Shown here one piece after another: positions 23,227 through 32,214 of a stretch of DNA of 64,000 bases. How positions within the stretch are numbered: the stretch's first letter is position 1; each line of letters opens with the position of its first letter. Location of the stretch: contig NZ_JAKXMK010000036.1 in NCBI RefSeq assembly GCF_022524485.1, forward strand, positions 1 through 64,000, read 5' to 3'. A program made the translations under genes and the position numbers. The notes below the pieces were generated by a model. That model was not told where the DNA came from. It ran no database searches and saw nothing but the letters and a program-made list of their open reading frames with translations. The DNA comes from Pseudonocardia alaniniphila (GTDB lineage: Bacteria > Actinomycetota > Actinomycetes > Mycobacteriales > Pseudonocardiaceae).

Positions 23227-24864
23227 CTAGTGCGAGATCGCCTTCTCGGAGCCGGCGCCGGTGAGCGACCGGACCTCCATCTCCGCGAACTTGCCCTCTT
23301 CCACGCGCCGGCCACCCACGTAGGTGCCGATGACGCCCAGGAGGAACGACGCCGGGATCGAGACCAGACCCGGGTTGTCCAGCGGGAACCAGTGGAAGTC
23401 CACGCCCTGGAGCATCGACGCGCTCCGGCCGGTGGCCGCGTTGACCGGCTTACCGGACACGGCGGGTGAGAACACGATCAGGATGATGCAGATCGCCAGA
23501 CCGCCGTAGATGCTGAACAGCGCACCGGTGGTGTTGAACTTCTTCCAGAACAGCGAGTACAGGATCGTCGGCAGGTTCGCCGACGCCGCCACCGCGAACG
23601 CCAAGGCCACCAGGAAGGCGATGTTCTGCCCGTTCGCGACGATGCCGCCTGCGATGGCGACGACGCCGATCACCAGCGCGGTCATGCGGGCGACCCGGAC
23701 CTCGGAGTCCGGACTGGCCTGACCGCGCTTGATCACGCTGGCGTACACGTCGTGTGCGAACGACGCCGACGCGGTGATCGTCAGGCCGGCGACCACCGCC
23801 AGGATCGTCGCGAACGCGATGGCCGAGATGATGCCGAGCAGAACCTCGCCGCCGAGCTGGTAGGCCAGGAGCGGCGCCGCGTTGTTCTGGTTGGCGCTCG
23901 TGATGGTGCCCGGGGGCAGCAGCGCCGCGGCGCCGTAACCCAGCACCAGCGTGAACAGGTAGAACAGCCCGATCAGCCAGATCGCCCACACCACGGAGCG
24001 ACGGGCCTCCTTGGCCGTGGGCACCGTGTAGAACCGCATCAGGATGTGCGGCAGGCCCGCGGTGCCGAGCACCAGCGCAAGGCCGAGCGACACGAAGTCG
24101 ATCGGGTTGGTGTACTGCAGGCCGGGCGCCAGCACGGCCTCGCCCTTCGGGCTGGCCGCGGCCGCGTCACCGAGCAGCGACGACAGGTTGAAGCCCGCGA
24201 TCCCGAGCACCCACACCGTCATCACCGCGGCGCCGATGATCAGCAGCACCGCCTTGATGATCTGGACGTACGTGGTGCCCTTCATGCCGCCGACCAGCAC
24301 GTAGATGATCATCAGAATGCCGACGACGGCGATCACGGCGCCCTGGCCGAACGTGTTGCTGGTGGGGATCTGCAGCAACAGCGCGATCAGGCCACCGGCT
24401 CCCGCCATCTGTGCGAGCAGGTAGAAGAACGAGACGACGAGCGTGGACGTCGCCGCCGCCGCTCGCACGGGACGCTGGCGCATCCGGAACGCGAGGACGT
24501 CGCCCATCGTGAACTTGCCGGTGTTGCGGAGCAGCTCGGCCACGAGCAGCAGTGCGACGAGCCACGCCACCAGGAAGCCGATGGAGTAGAGGAAGCCGTC
24601 GTACCCGTTCAGCGCGATGGCACCGGCGATCCCGAGGAAGGAGGCGGCGGAGAGGTAGTCACCCGCGATCGCCACGCCGTTCTGCGGACCCGTGAAAGCA
24701 CGGCCTGCGGCGTAGTAGTCGGACGCGGTCCGGTTGGTGCGGCTCGCCCGGTAGACGAACACGAGCGTCACGGCCACGAACGCCAGGAAGATCCCGATGT
24801 TCAGGCCGACGTCACCGACGGCGGTCGCAGCGGGCGGCGTAGGCGCCTGGGCGAGGACGGTCAT
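23227..24864 (-). CDS. actP: Cation/acetate (monocarboxylate) symporter, SSS family
   Basis: 545-aa sodium:solute symporter with about 13 membrane helices, close to ActP and to MctC of corynebacteria. Typical parts are TASDYYAAGRAFTGPQNG, AIAGDYLSAASFLGIAG (sodium site helix), GKFTMGDVLAFRM, and LPHILMRFYTVPTAKEARRS. Likely imports acetate or other short monocarboxylates using an ion gradient. Start ATG at 24862-24864 overlaps the DUF485 gene stop (ATGA), matching the usual DUF485-actP pair. Upstream genes include further symporters and a LytS/LytTR pair that may control it. Confidence 0.92.
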   Translation of the reverse strand: MTVLAQAPTPPAATAVGDVGLNIGIFLAFVAVTLVFVYRASRTNRTASDYYAAGRAFTGPQNGVAIAGDYLSAASFLGIAGAIALNGYDGFLYSIGFLVAWLVALLLVAELLRNTGKFTMGDVLAFRMRQRPVRAAAATSTLVVSFFYLLAQMAGAGGLIALLLQIPTSNTFGQGAVIAVVGILMIIYVLVGGMKGTTYVQIIKAVLLIIGAAVMTVWVLGIAGFNLSSLLGDAAAASPKGEAVLAPGLQYTNPIDFVSLGLALVLGTAGLPHILMRFYTVPTAKEARRSVVWAIWLIGLFYLFTLVLGYGAAALLPPGTITSANQNNAAPLLAYQLGGEVLLGIISAIAFATILAVVAGLTITASASFAHDVYASVIKRGQASPDSEVRVARMTALVIGVVAIAGGIVANGQNIAFLVALAFAVAASANLPTILYSLFWKKFNTTGALFSIYGGLAICIILIVFSPAVSGKPVNAATGRSASMLQGVDFHWFPLDNPGLVSIPASFLLGVIGTYVGGRRVEEGKFAEMEVRSLTGAGSEKAISH

Positions 24865-25193
24865 TCAGCACCCTCGATCTGCTGACGGAGCTTCTCGGCC
24901 GCCGGGTCGAGGTGCTTGTTGGCGTACCGAACGTAGATGGTGGTGATAACGAAGGTGCTGACGAACTGCAGCAGGCCGATGATCAGCCCGATGTTGATGT
25001 TGCCGAACACCTTGATCGCCATGAATCCCGGCGCGTACGAGGCCAGCACCACGTAGAGCAGGTACCACGCCAGGAACAACACGCTCATCGGGAACACGAA
25101 TCGCCGTAGTCTTGAACGTAGGTCGGCGAACTCGGGACTTGCCTGCACCTGTTCGTATATGGTGTTTGTAGATCGCTCGCCTGTCGTGCTCAC
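24861..25193 (-). CDS. DUF485 membrane protein, partner of ActP
   Basis: 110 aa. Two helices (about 35-58 and 68-92) with the family pattern LRRFVFPMSVLFLAWYLLYVVLAS and GNINIGLIIGLLQFVSTFVITTIYVRYA. The start is GTG at 25191-25193 because GGGGAGG lies 7 nt upstream; the longer frame to 25253 is less likely. Overlaps actP by 4 bp, so co-translated. DUF485 proteins (YjcH in E. coli) almost always precede acetate symporters; they may be accessory subunits. The 265 bp upstream (25194-25458) contain no gene I can support and should hold this operon's promoter. Confidence 0.92.
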   Translation of the reverse strand: MSTTGERSTNTIYEQVQASPEFADLRSRLRRFVFPMSVLFLAWYLLYVVLASYAPGFMAIKVFGNINIGLIIGLLQFVSTFVITTIYVRYANKHLDPAAEKLRQQIEGAE

Positions 25194-25458
25194 GGCGTCC
25201 TCCCCGCTCGTTTCCGGTTGCGCACCGCGTACCGTCACGCCACCCGGTTCCACAACGCAGCGAACGATAGATCAGTCACACTCTCCCGTCGGAATACTCC
25301 GGTGGGGTGAACGCGAGCGTCGCTCAACCGGCGCGACAAGGCCTCGATCAGCGGTCATTTCACCGAGACGAGCGGTCTACGAACGGTCGCCCAGCGACCG
25401 AGAGTCACCGACGTGACCTTGGGGAGACATCGCCGTTAGAGCTTTGGTATGTGTGTCG

Positions 25459-27219
25459 TCAACCACTTGCGCGTTTCACGCGCTCCTCGAGCCGGTCGCG
25501 GGTGAGCCCGAGCCGCTCCGGGGCGTGCAGCCGGAGCAGCAACTGGTCGACGTCGGCCGGCCGGTGCTTCTCGGTCAGCTTGCTCACCAGGACCATCGTG
25601 AGGAACGCCGCAGGCACGGTGACCAGCGCAGGCCGGTAGAGGAGCACGCCGACCGCGCCCGATCCGCCGTAGCCGGACAGGCTCACGGCCACCGCGCCCG
25701 CCGATGACAACCCGCCCACGAGCACACCCGCGATCGCGCCGACGTCGGTCAGTCCGCGCCACCAGACGCCCAGCACGAGCAGCGGGCAGAAGGTCGACGC
25801 GGCCACCGCGAACACCAGCGCGACGGCCTCGGAGAAGTCGAGGCGCGTGACGGCGACGGAGAGCGCCAGCGGTACCGCCCCCGCCACCACGGCGGACATC
25901 CGGAAGTCACGCACCCTGCTGCTGCCGAGGATGTCGGTGGAGAGCACACCGGCGACACTGACCACGAGCCCGGACGACGTGGACAGGAAGGCGGCCCACG
26001 CGCCCGCCGCCACCAGACCGCCGAGCAGGGCACCCGCCCAGCCGCTGCCGAGCACCGCCGTGGGCAGGAGCAGGACCGCGGCGTCGGTGTCACCGCTCAC
26101 CAGGAGCTGCGGCGTGTACAGCCGCGACAGCGCCCCGAGCAACGTCACGACCGCGTAGAACCCACCGAGCAGGGCCAGCACGACCACCGCGCTGCGCCGC
26201 GCCGCGCGGCCGTCGGGGTTGGTGTAAAAGCGCACGAGCACGTGCGGCAGGCCCATCGTGCCCAGGAACAGCGCGATGATCAGCGAGTAGGTGCCCAGCA
26301 ACCCGTCGTCGCGGTCCTCCGGGAACGGAGTGAGCCAGCTCGAGTCGGACGCGGGAGCGCCCGACGCCACCGGCACCGGCGACCCGGCCGGGAACTCGAG
26401 CTTCGTGCCGGCTTCCACGGTGTGGGTGCCGACTTCCCATCGGACGGGGAGGTCCCGCACGACAACCCCGTCGACCTCGCCGTCGGCGGTGAAGGTGACC
26501 GGCGAGGCGACGGTCAGCACGACATCGGTACGGATGTCGACCGTGGTGCGGTCGGGGAACTGGGGCGGGGCGGGGCGGTCGAAGGTGTGATCGTCGCTGA
26601 AGAAGAAGATCAGGGCGATGATGGCCGGCAACGCCAGCGCGGTGAGCTTGAGCCAGTACTGGAACGCCTGCACGAAGGTGATCGACCGCATCCCGCCCAG
26701 CACCACCGTGGCGACGACGACCACCGCCGCGACGACGACCCCGATCCAGGAGGGCAGTCCGGTGACCGTGGTGACGGTCAGTCCGGCGCCCTGTAGCTGG
26801 GGCAGCAGGTAGAGCCATCCGATGACGACCACGAAGATCGTGCAGACCTTGCGCAGCGCCGGGGAGCGCAGCCTGGCCTCCGCGAAGTCCGGCACCGTGT
26901 AGGCGCCCGACCTCCGCAGCGGCGCCGACACGAACAGCACCAGCGCGAGGTATCCCGCGGTGAAGCCGACCGGGTACCACAGCGCGTCCACACCGTCGCG
27001 CAGGATCAGCCCCGCGATCCCCAGGAACGACGCTGCGGACAGGTACTCACCCGAGATCGCGCCGGCGTTCGCGGCGGCACCGACGGTGCGGGAAGCCACG
27101 AGGAAGTCGGAGGTGCTGCGGACGACCCGGACGCCGAGCGAACCGATCACGGCTGACGCCACTGCCACAAGGCCCATTGCGAAGAGCGCGATCAGGCCGG
27201 TGGTTGTCACGCGCACCAC
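25459..27219 (-). CDS. Sodium/solute symporter (SSS), paralogue 1
   Basis: 586 aa, about 13 membrane helices. Motifs: STSDFLVASRTVGAAANAGAISGEYLSAASFLGIAG in the first helices, GAYTVPDFAEARL, WLYLLPQLQGAGL and LPHVLVRFYTNPDGRAARRS. It carries an extra hydrophilic loop of ~90 residues (FDRPAPPQFPDRTTV onward) not found in the ActP-like protein at 23227-24864. It is highly similar to the gene at 28288-30018, including that loop, so the two arose by duplication. GTG at 27217-27219 is taken as start; GTG 27208-27210 is an alternative. Probably a carboxylate importer; substrate unknown. Confidence 0.88.
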   Translation of the reverse strand: MVRVTTTGLIALFAMGLVAVASAVIGSLGVRVVRSTSDFLVASRTVGAAANAGAISGEYLSAASFLGIAGLILRDGVDALWYPVGFTAGYLALVLFVSAPLRRSGAYTVPDFAEARLRSPALRKVCTIFVVVIGWLYLLPQLQGAGLTVTTVTGLPSWIGVVVAAVVVVATVVLGGMRSITFVQAFQYWLKLTALALPAIIALIFFFSDDHTFDRPAPPQFPDRTTVDIRTDVVLTVASPVTFTADGEVDGVVVRDLPVRWEVGTHTVEAGTKLEFPAGSPVPVASGAPASDSSWLTPFPEDRDDGLLGTYSLIIALFLGTMGLPHVLVRFYTNPDGRAARRSAVVVLALLGGFYAVVTLLGALSRLYTPQLLVSGDTDAAVLLLPTAVLGSGWAGALLGGLVAAGAWAAFLSTSSGLVVSVAGVLSTDILGSSRVRDFRMSAVVAGAVPLALSVAVTRLDFSEAVALVFAVAASTFCPLLVLGVWWRGLTDVGAIAGVLVGGLSSAGAVAVSLSGYGGSGAVGVLLYRPALVTVPAAFLTMVLVSKLTEKHRPADVDQLLLRLHAPERLGLTRDRLEERVKRASG

Positions 27220-27327
27220 TATGTCAACGGGTCGACTGCACTACCACATCGGCCGCGGCGCGCCGCGCACGGCATCGCGTGGCGAGTCGGGAGATCGCCC
27301 GGCTGTGAACCTCGTACGTCCCAGCGG

Positions 27328-27669
27328 TCACATATCAGGCCTGGCCTGCATCTGTCGGGATGCATCGAGATCCACCGCAGCGGCCACGGTCGCGATGTCC
27401 CCCCGGCGCTCCGCGAACTCAGTGAGCTCCGCGCGCGGAGCAAGCCGGGGGAACACCACCTCCACGACGACCTCGTCGTGGTCCGACGCCGTGGTGGTCA
27501 CCCCTCGAATAGGGCTCGGTCGACGGCACCGAACGCCGATCGCCCGAGCCCTCGATCACCACGGACTCATCGAGCAGGGCGGCGAGCAGGCATTACTCGG
27601 GGGTGGGGTCGGCGTGCGCCAGGCTGCAGCGAGCTCGCTCGCTGATAGGGCGAACATCACTGACTTCAC
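27328..27669 (-). pseudogene. Frameshifted gene remnant
   Basis: No intact gene lies in 27222-27741. On the minus strand, a protein-like reading starts at GTG 27667-27669 or ATG 27655-27657 (MFALSASELAAAWRTPTP), moves to another frame with an in-frame TAA at 27593-27595, reads LLAALLDESVVIEGSGDRR, then after a second frame change near 27501 reads DHDEVVVEVVFPRLAPRAEL and ends at 27328-27330 after MQARPDM. Each piece has the G/C-rich third positions of real genes here, while no single frame spans it. A decayed small gene of ~110 codons is the best explanation; two sequencing indels are the alternative. I do not know the family. Confidence 0.4.
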
Positions 27670-27741
27670 CGGACCTAAAGTAATCCGAACACTGACGATC
27701 GCCGCCCGAACGCGACGACGGTCACATGCGGCATCAGGGGC

Positions 27742-28221
27742 TCAGTCGTCGACCAGGCTCTCCCAGTGCTCCGTCAGCCTCAGAAGGCGCTTCAGCATCG
27801 CATCGGTCTCCGGGGCGTCATAACCCTCCATCAGCAGGAGGTGGAGCTCTCCGGCCTTGCGGCTGACCTCCTGGCGCGCCGCGTCGCCCGCCGTGGTGAG
27901 GCGCAGGAGCCGCTTGCGGCCGTCTTCCGGTGGCGTCTCACGGGTGATCAGCCCTCTGTCCTCCAGACGGCGGGCGATGCTCGCCATCGTGGAGCGATCG
28001 AGCGAGACAGCGCGGGCCAGCGAGCCCTGATCGGCGCCGGGATGGGCGTGGATCGCGACGAGCACGGCGCTCTGTGGCCCGGTCAGCACCGGGTCGACAC
28101 GCCGGACCCAGGCGGCGACGTAGGCCTGGTGGAGTCGGCGGATCACGTAGCCGGGCGCAGCGAGGAGCTCCGGTGGCGCGGGCAGCGGCGGCGTGCCCGG
28201 TGACCCTGCCGCCTGACCCAT
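27742..28221 (-). CDS. MarR-family transcriptional regulator
   Basis: 159 aa. Winged helix: GPQSAVLVAIHAHPGADQGSLARAVSLDRSTMASIARRLEDRGLITRE, then the wing PPEDGRKRLLRLTTAG, then a long C-terminal helix. ATG at 28219-28221; the reading frame upstream to 28275 lacks similarity. It lies between two duplicated symporter genes on the same strand (66 bp from the stop of paralogue 2), so it may respond to the transported compound. Such MarR members usually bind small aromatic or carboxylate ligands, but none can be named here. Confidence 0.9.
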   Translation of the reverse strand: MGQAAGSPGTPPLPAPPELLAAPGYVIRRLHQAYVAAWVRRVDPVLTGPQSAVLVAIHAHPGADQGSLARAVSLDRSTMASIARRLEDRGLITRETPPEDGRKRLLRLTTAGDAARQEVSRKAGELHLLLMEGYDAPETDAMLKRLLRLTEHWESLVDD

Positions 28222-28287
28222 GACCTCAATTTGACCACACCGGCGCGCCGGCACCGGCGTAAGCAGCGCTGCCATTTCGCGCCGGCG

Positions 28288-30018
28288 TCAGGGCCCCCGT
28301 TGGAGCCGGTCGCGAGTGAGCCCGAGCCGTTCCGGAGCGTGCAGGCGTAGCAACGCGTCGTCCACATCCGGCGGGATCTCCGCACGGGTCAGTTTGCTCA
28401 CCAGCACCATCGTGAGGAACGCGGCCGGCACCGTGGCCGCCGCGGGCCGGTACATCAGCACTTCCAGCCAGCCGCCCGGCGCCGCCCCGATCATCGTGAA
28501 GCCGACCGCGACGCCGGAGAGCCCGCCGCCGACCAGCACACCGGCGACGGCCCCGCGGGCCGTGAGCCCACGCCACCAGATCCCGAGCACGAGCAGAGGG
28601 CAGAACGTCGACGCGGCCACAGCGAACACCAGCGGCACCGTCAGCGCGAAGTCCAGGCGGGTCACGAACAGGGCGAACGGCAACGGCACCACGGTCGCCA
28701 GCAGTGCGGCCAACCGGAAGTCGCTGAACCGCCCGCGGAGGAGGTCGGTGAAGAGCACCCCGGCCAGGCTCACCACGAGCCCGGACGAGGTGGAGAGGAA
28801 CGCCGCGGCCGCGCCTGCCGCCACCAAGCCGCCCAGCAGCCATCCCGTCCACCCGTTGCCGAGCGCCGCCGTCGGCACCAGAAGCACCGCGGCGTCGGTC
28901 TGCCCGTTCACCAACAGCTGCGGCGTGTACAGCCGGGACACCAGCCCGATGAAGATCACCAGCACGTAGAACGACCCGATCATCGCGAGCACGACCACGG
29001 TGGTCCGCCGGGCGGCCCGGCCGTCCGGGTTCGTGTAGAAGCGCACCAGCACGTGCGGCAAGCCCATCGTGCCGAGGAAGCCCGCGAGCAGGATCGAGTA
29101 GATCTCCAGGAGTTGGTTGGAGGCATCACCCGACATCGGTTCCAGCCAGGCGCGGTCGGTGGCCGGGGTGCCGACCGCGGTCGGCACCGGCGAGCCGGCC
29201 GTGAAGGTCAGCGTGCTGTCCGCGGCGACCTCGTGCCGACCCGGCTCCCAGGTGATGCGGCCCTGCACCGCCTGGCCGTCCACCACACCGTCGGCCTCGA
29301 GGCGGATCCGCGTCGAGACCTCCAGGACCACGCCGGTGCGCACCTGGACCGTGGTGTTGTCCGCGAAGCTCGGCGGGGCGGGCCGGTCGAACGAGCGGGC
29401 GTCGGACAGGAACAGCCCCAGCACGACGAACGCGGGAACGGCCAGTGCGGTGAACTTGAGCCAGTACTGGAACGCCTGCACGAAGGTGATCGACCGCATA
29501 CCGCCGCCGAGCACCGTGAGCAGCACGATCACCCCCGCTGCTGCCACCCCGGACCACGCGGGCAGCGCCGTGAGCGTGGTGAGCGCCAGGCCCGCTCCCT
29601 GCAGCTGCGGGAGCAGGTACAACCAGCCGATCACCAGCACGAACACGGTGCAGATGCGGCGCAGCGCCGGCGAGAAGAGCCGGGCCTCGGCGAAGTCGGG
29701 CACGGTGTACGCCCCGGACCTGCGCAGCGGTGCGGCGACGAACAGCACCAGCGCCAGGTACCCCGCGGCGAACGCGATCGGGTACCAGAGCGCGTCCGCC
29801 CCCTCCCGCAGGATCAGGCCGGCGATGCCCAGGAAGGACGCCGCGGACAGGTACTCCCCCGAGATCGCGCTGGCGTTGGCCACCGAACCGACGGTGCGCG
29901 ACGCGACGAGGAAATCCGACGTACTGCGCGCGACCCGGACACCGAGCGAGCCGATCACGGCGGACGCGATACCGACGAGCGCGATCGCGACGAGCGCGAC
30001 TAGCGCAGGGGTGTCCAA
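28288..30018 (-). CDS. Sodium/solute symporter (SSS), paralogue 2
   Basis: 576 aa, same layout as the protein encoded at 25459-27219: STSDFLVASRTVGSVANASAISGEYLSAASFL, GAYTVPDFAEARLF, WLYLLPQLQGAGLALTTLTA, the extra hydrophilic loop starting FDRPAPPSFADNTTV, and LPHVLVRFYTNPDGRAARRT. The start is TTG at 30016-30018, 9 bp after the stop of the upstream two-TM gene, so it is in one transcript with that gene and the LytTR regulator. Likely imports an organic acid; whether it differs in substrate from its paralogue is unknown. Confidence 0.88.
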   Translation of the reverse strand: MDTPALVALVAIALVGIASAVIGSLGVRVARSTSDFLVASRTVGSVANASAISGEYLSAASFLGIAGLILREGADALWYPIAFAAGYLALVLFVAAPLRRSGAYTVPDFAEARLFSPALRRICTVFVLVIGWLYLLPQLQGAGLALTTLTALPAWSGVAAAGVIVLLTVLGGGMRSITFVQAFQYWLKFTALAVPAFVVLGLFLSDARSFDRPAPPSFADNTTVQVRTGVVLEVSTRIRLEADGVVDGQAVQGRITWEPGRHEVAADSTLTFTAGSPVPTAVGTPATDRAWLEPMSGDASNQLLEIYSILLAGFLGTMGLPHVLVRFYTNPDGRAARRTTVVVLAMIGSFYVLVIFIGLVSRLYTPQLLVNGQTDAAVLLVPTAALGNGWTGWLLGGLVAAGAAAAFLSTSSGLVVSLAGVLFTDLLRGRFSDFRLAALLATVVPLPFALFVTRLDFALTVPLVFAVAASTFCPLLVLGIWWRGLTARGAVAGVLVGGGLSGVAVGFTMIGAAPGGWLEVLMYRPAAATVPAAFLTMVLVSKLTRAEIPPDVDDALLRLHAPERLGLTRDRLQRGP

Positions 30019-30027
30019 CGTTCGTGC

Positions 30028-31209
30028 TCAGTCCTGCACGTGGTCGGCGAAGTTCTGTTCCACCCGCTCGGCCGTGCGGGTGTGCCACAGCCCGATCCCG
30101 AACAAGAACGGGTAGACCAGCACACCGAGGAGCAACCACGGCAGGCGAAGCCCGAACACCTCGATCCGGCCGATCTCGGGGAACATGGCGAACAGCAGCG
30201 GGAGCACCCCGAGGGTGATCCCGGCCACGACGGCGAAGCGGAGCGCGACGGCGAGCTGGGAGCCGATGAGGTTGCTGCGCAACAGCTCACCGACGCCCGT
30301 GCCCTCCTGGATGTCCACGACCGTGCGCACCGGCCGGGCCACACCCTTGCGCTCCGCGAGCACGACCCGGACCCGCCTGCTCTCGACGTCGTCCTGGACG
30401 CCCGTGGCCGCCTCCTCGGCGTCGCGGGCGTCGGGCGTCAACGTGGCAGAACGGCTGCGGGATCCGGGCGCCGGAGTGCGCGCGGTGAACAGCGGGTCGC
30501 CCGACAGCGAGGGATCGGGTTCGAGCGCCGGGGACGTGGGATCCGTGGCGGGCGTGGCCTCCGCGGGGGCCGTGGGGGACTCGATCACGGCGGGTGCCAC
30601 GATAGGCGTGGTGGCAGTTGTCGTTGCAACGATGGACGGCGCAGGCGATGTGTCGGCGCGCAGCTCCACCCTGGCCGGAAGTTCAGGCAGCGCCGCTGGA
30701 AGGGCTGCGTCGGCGTCCGCCGCGGGCGGTTCGGGTTCCGGATCGGCCGTCTCGGCCTGCTGTGGTCGTGACCAGGCCAGCGGGGCGAACGGCGGCTCGG
30801 CACCGGTGCGCTCCTGCCGGAGCAGGCCGCTGGGCCGCGGACTCACCGCACCGATCGGTGGACCCGGCCGAGGCGCCCCGGGACCGGGCGTGGCCACGGA
30901 ATGTCGGGGCACGTACCCCCAGGAGATGGTGGAGTCCACGCTCTCCCGGCGTGCGTGCCGCCCGCCGCTCGTGGAGTTGCCCTCGGCAATGCGGCGCTGG
31001 ATCTCGTCACGCAGCCAGCCGGGACCGGCGTCCGTCCCGTCGTCCGCGTCGTCTTCTTCGCAGTGCTCCGCGGACTCCTCGGTGACGGGGTCGGGAGCGT
31101 CGTCCTCGACGGACGCGTCCTCCTCGACCGGCGCAGCCTCCGGTGCGGGGGAACCGGTCCCGTTCCCCGGGTTCACCGACGGCTGGACGCCGTCGGTGAA
31201 TGTGGTCAC
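30028..31209 (-). CDS. Large protein with C-terminal DUF485-like two-helix domain
   Basis: 393 aa. Residues 1-~290 are disordered: acidic near the start, then rich in Pro, Ala, Thr and Ser. The last ~100 residues hold two membrane helices (LAVALRFAVVAGITLGVLPLLFAMF and LPWLLLGVLVYPFLFGIGLW) followed by ERVEQNFADHV, a pattern like DUF485 partner proteins. Position directly upstream of a symporter supports that. Start GTG at 31207-31209 overlaps the response-regulator stop by 4 bp (GTGA). The long disordered extension is unusual for the partner family and may connect transport to cytoplasmic control. DUF485 kinship is inference. Confidence 0.65.
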   Translation of the reverse strand: MTTFTDGVQPSVNPGNGTGSPAPEAAPVEEDASVEDDAPDPVTEESAEHCEEDDADDGTDAGPGWLRDEIQRRIAEGNSTSGGRHARRESVDSTISWGYVPRHSVATPGPGAPRPGPPIGAVSPRPSGLLRQERTGAEPPFAPLAWSRPQQAETADPEPEPPAADADAALPAALPELPARVELRADTSPAPSIVATTTATTPIVAPAVIESPTAPAEATPATDPTSPALEPDPSLSGDPLFTARTPAPGSRSRSATLTPDARDAEEAATGVQDDVESRRVRVVLAERKGVARPVRTVVDIQEGTGVGELLRSNLIGSQLAVALRFAVVAGITLGVLPLLFAMFPEIGRIEVFGLRLPWLLLGVLVYPFLFGIGLWHTRTAERVEQNFADHVQD

Positions 31210-32078
31210 CGCTGGCTCCACGCCTGCTTCGTCGCCCGGACGAGCCGGTCCTTCAGCTCACGGGTGTGGCGGCGGCTGACGGGTAGCTCCGCGCAGTCGG
31301 GGCCGTTGCCGACGCGGACGACGTAGCCCGACCCGGACAGCCGCAACTCGGTGACGAGCGGGAGCGACACCAGGAAAGAGCGGTGGATGCGCACGAAGCC
31401 GGCGTCGCGCCAACGGTCCTCGAGCACCGACAGCGGGATCCGGACGAGGTGGCTGCCCTCATGGGTGTGCAGGCGGGCGTAGTCGCCCTGCGCCTCGACG
31501 TAGCGCACGGCCGAGCGCGGCACGAGCTTGGTGGTGCCGGCGAGCTCGACGGGGATCACCTCGTCCTCGCCACCCTCCTCGCGCACCGGCTCCGGGGCTC
31601 CGGCGGCGCGGTTGGCGAGGATGCGGTCGATCGACGCGGCGAGCCGCTCGGCGCGCAGCGGCTTGAGCAGGTAGTCCACCGCGCCCACCTCGTAGGCGTC
31701 GACAGCACGGTCGTCGTGGGCGGTGACGAACACGACCGACGGCGGCACCGCCATCGACGAGAACACGCGCGCCAACTCCAGACCGTCGAGGCCCGGCATG
31801 CGGATGTCGAGGAAGACGACCTCGACGTCGGTGCGCTCCGCCACACGCGTGCCCGTCATCGGGTTGGAGAGGCCGCGGCTCATCTGGCCGGCTGTGGCTG
31901 CCTCACGCACGCCTTGTCTGCTGTTGAGGATCCGCAATGCGTCGGTGGCGTCGGAGGCCTTGAGCACGATCCCGACGCGTGAGTCCTCGCTGAGCAGGTA
32001 GGCGAGTTCTTCGAGAGCCGGCTCCTCGTCGTCCACCGCGAGAACGACCAGGCCGCCGGAGCTGTCGTTGCTGTCCAC
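31206..32078 (-). CDS. LytTR-type response regulator
   Basis: 290 aa. Receiver domain ~10-150: VLAVDDEEPALEELAYLL, phospho-acceptor in VVFLDIRMPGLDGLEL, VFVTAHDDRAVDAYEVGAVDYLLKP. DNA-binding LytTR domain ~190-285: VRYVEAQGDYARLHTHEG and GFVRIHRSFLVSLPLV. A ~25-residue insertion lies before the phosphorylation site (SRGLSNPMTGTRVAE region). Start GTG 32076-32078 after GAGGAG; an upstream GTG at 32127-32129 also exists. It is coupled to the downstream two-TM gene, and the LytS-like kinase is encoded 1.1 kb upstream on the same strand, which makes a two-component pair with the symporters as likely targets. Confidence 0.92.
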   Translation of the reverse strand: MDSNDSSGGLVVLAVDDEEPALEELAYLLSEDSRVGIVLKASDATDALRILNSRQGVREAATAGQMSRGLSNPMTGTRVAERTDVEVVFLDIRMPGLDGLELARVFSSMAVPPSVVFVTAHDDRAVDAYEVGAVDYLLKPLRAERLAASIDRILANRAAGAPEPVREEGGEDEVIPVELAGTTKLVPRSAVRYVEAQGDYARLHTHEGSHLVRIPLSVLEDRWRDAGFVRIHRSFLVSLPLVTELRLSGSGYVVRVGNGPDCAELPVSRRHTRELKDRLVRATKQAWSQR

Positions 32079-32214
32079 GATCTCCTCATCCTGCGTGTCC
32101 GGGACTCGCGCCGGGGCCGAGACGACCACGCCCCGGCTCCGCCGACCATGGTGACGGCGATTCCGTGTGAGTGCCAGGGGCCAGCACCAATCGGGATCGA
32201 CCGGTCACACCGTG

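Noticed and set aside
27220..27741. Intact plus-strand gene in the gap before the MarR gene
   Set aside because: The open plus-strand frame extends antisense into both flanking genes and lacks a start with a ribosome site; the minus-strand remnant explains the coding signal better.
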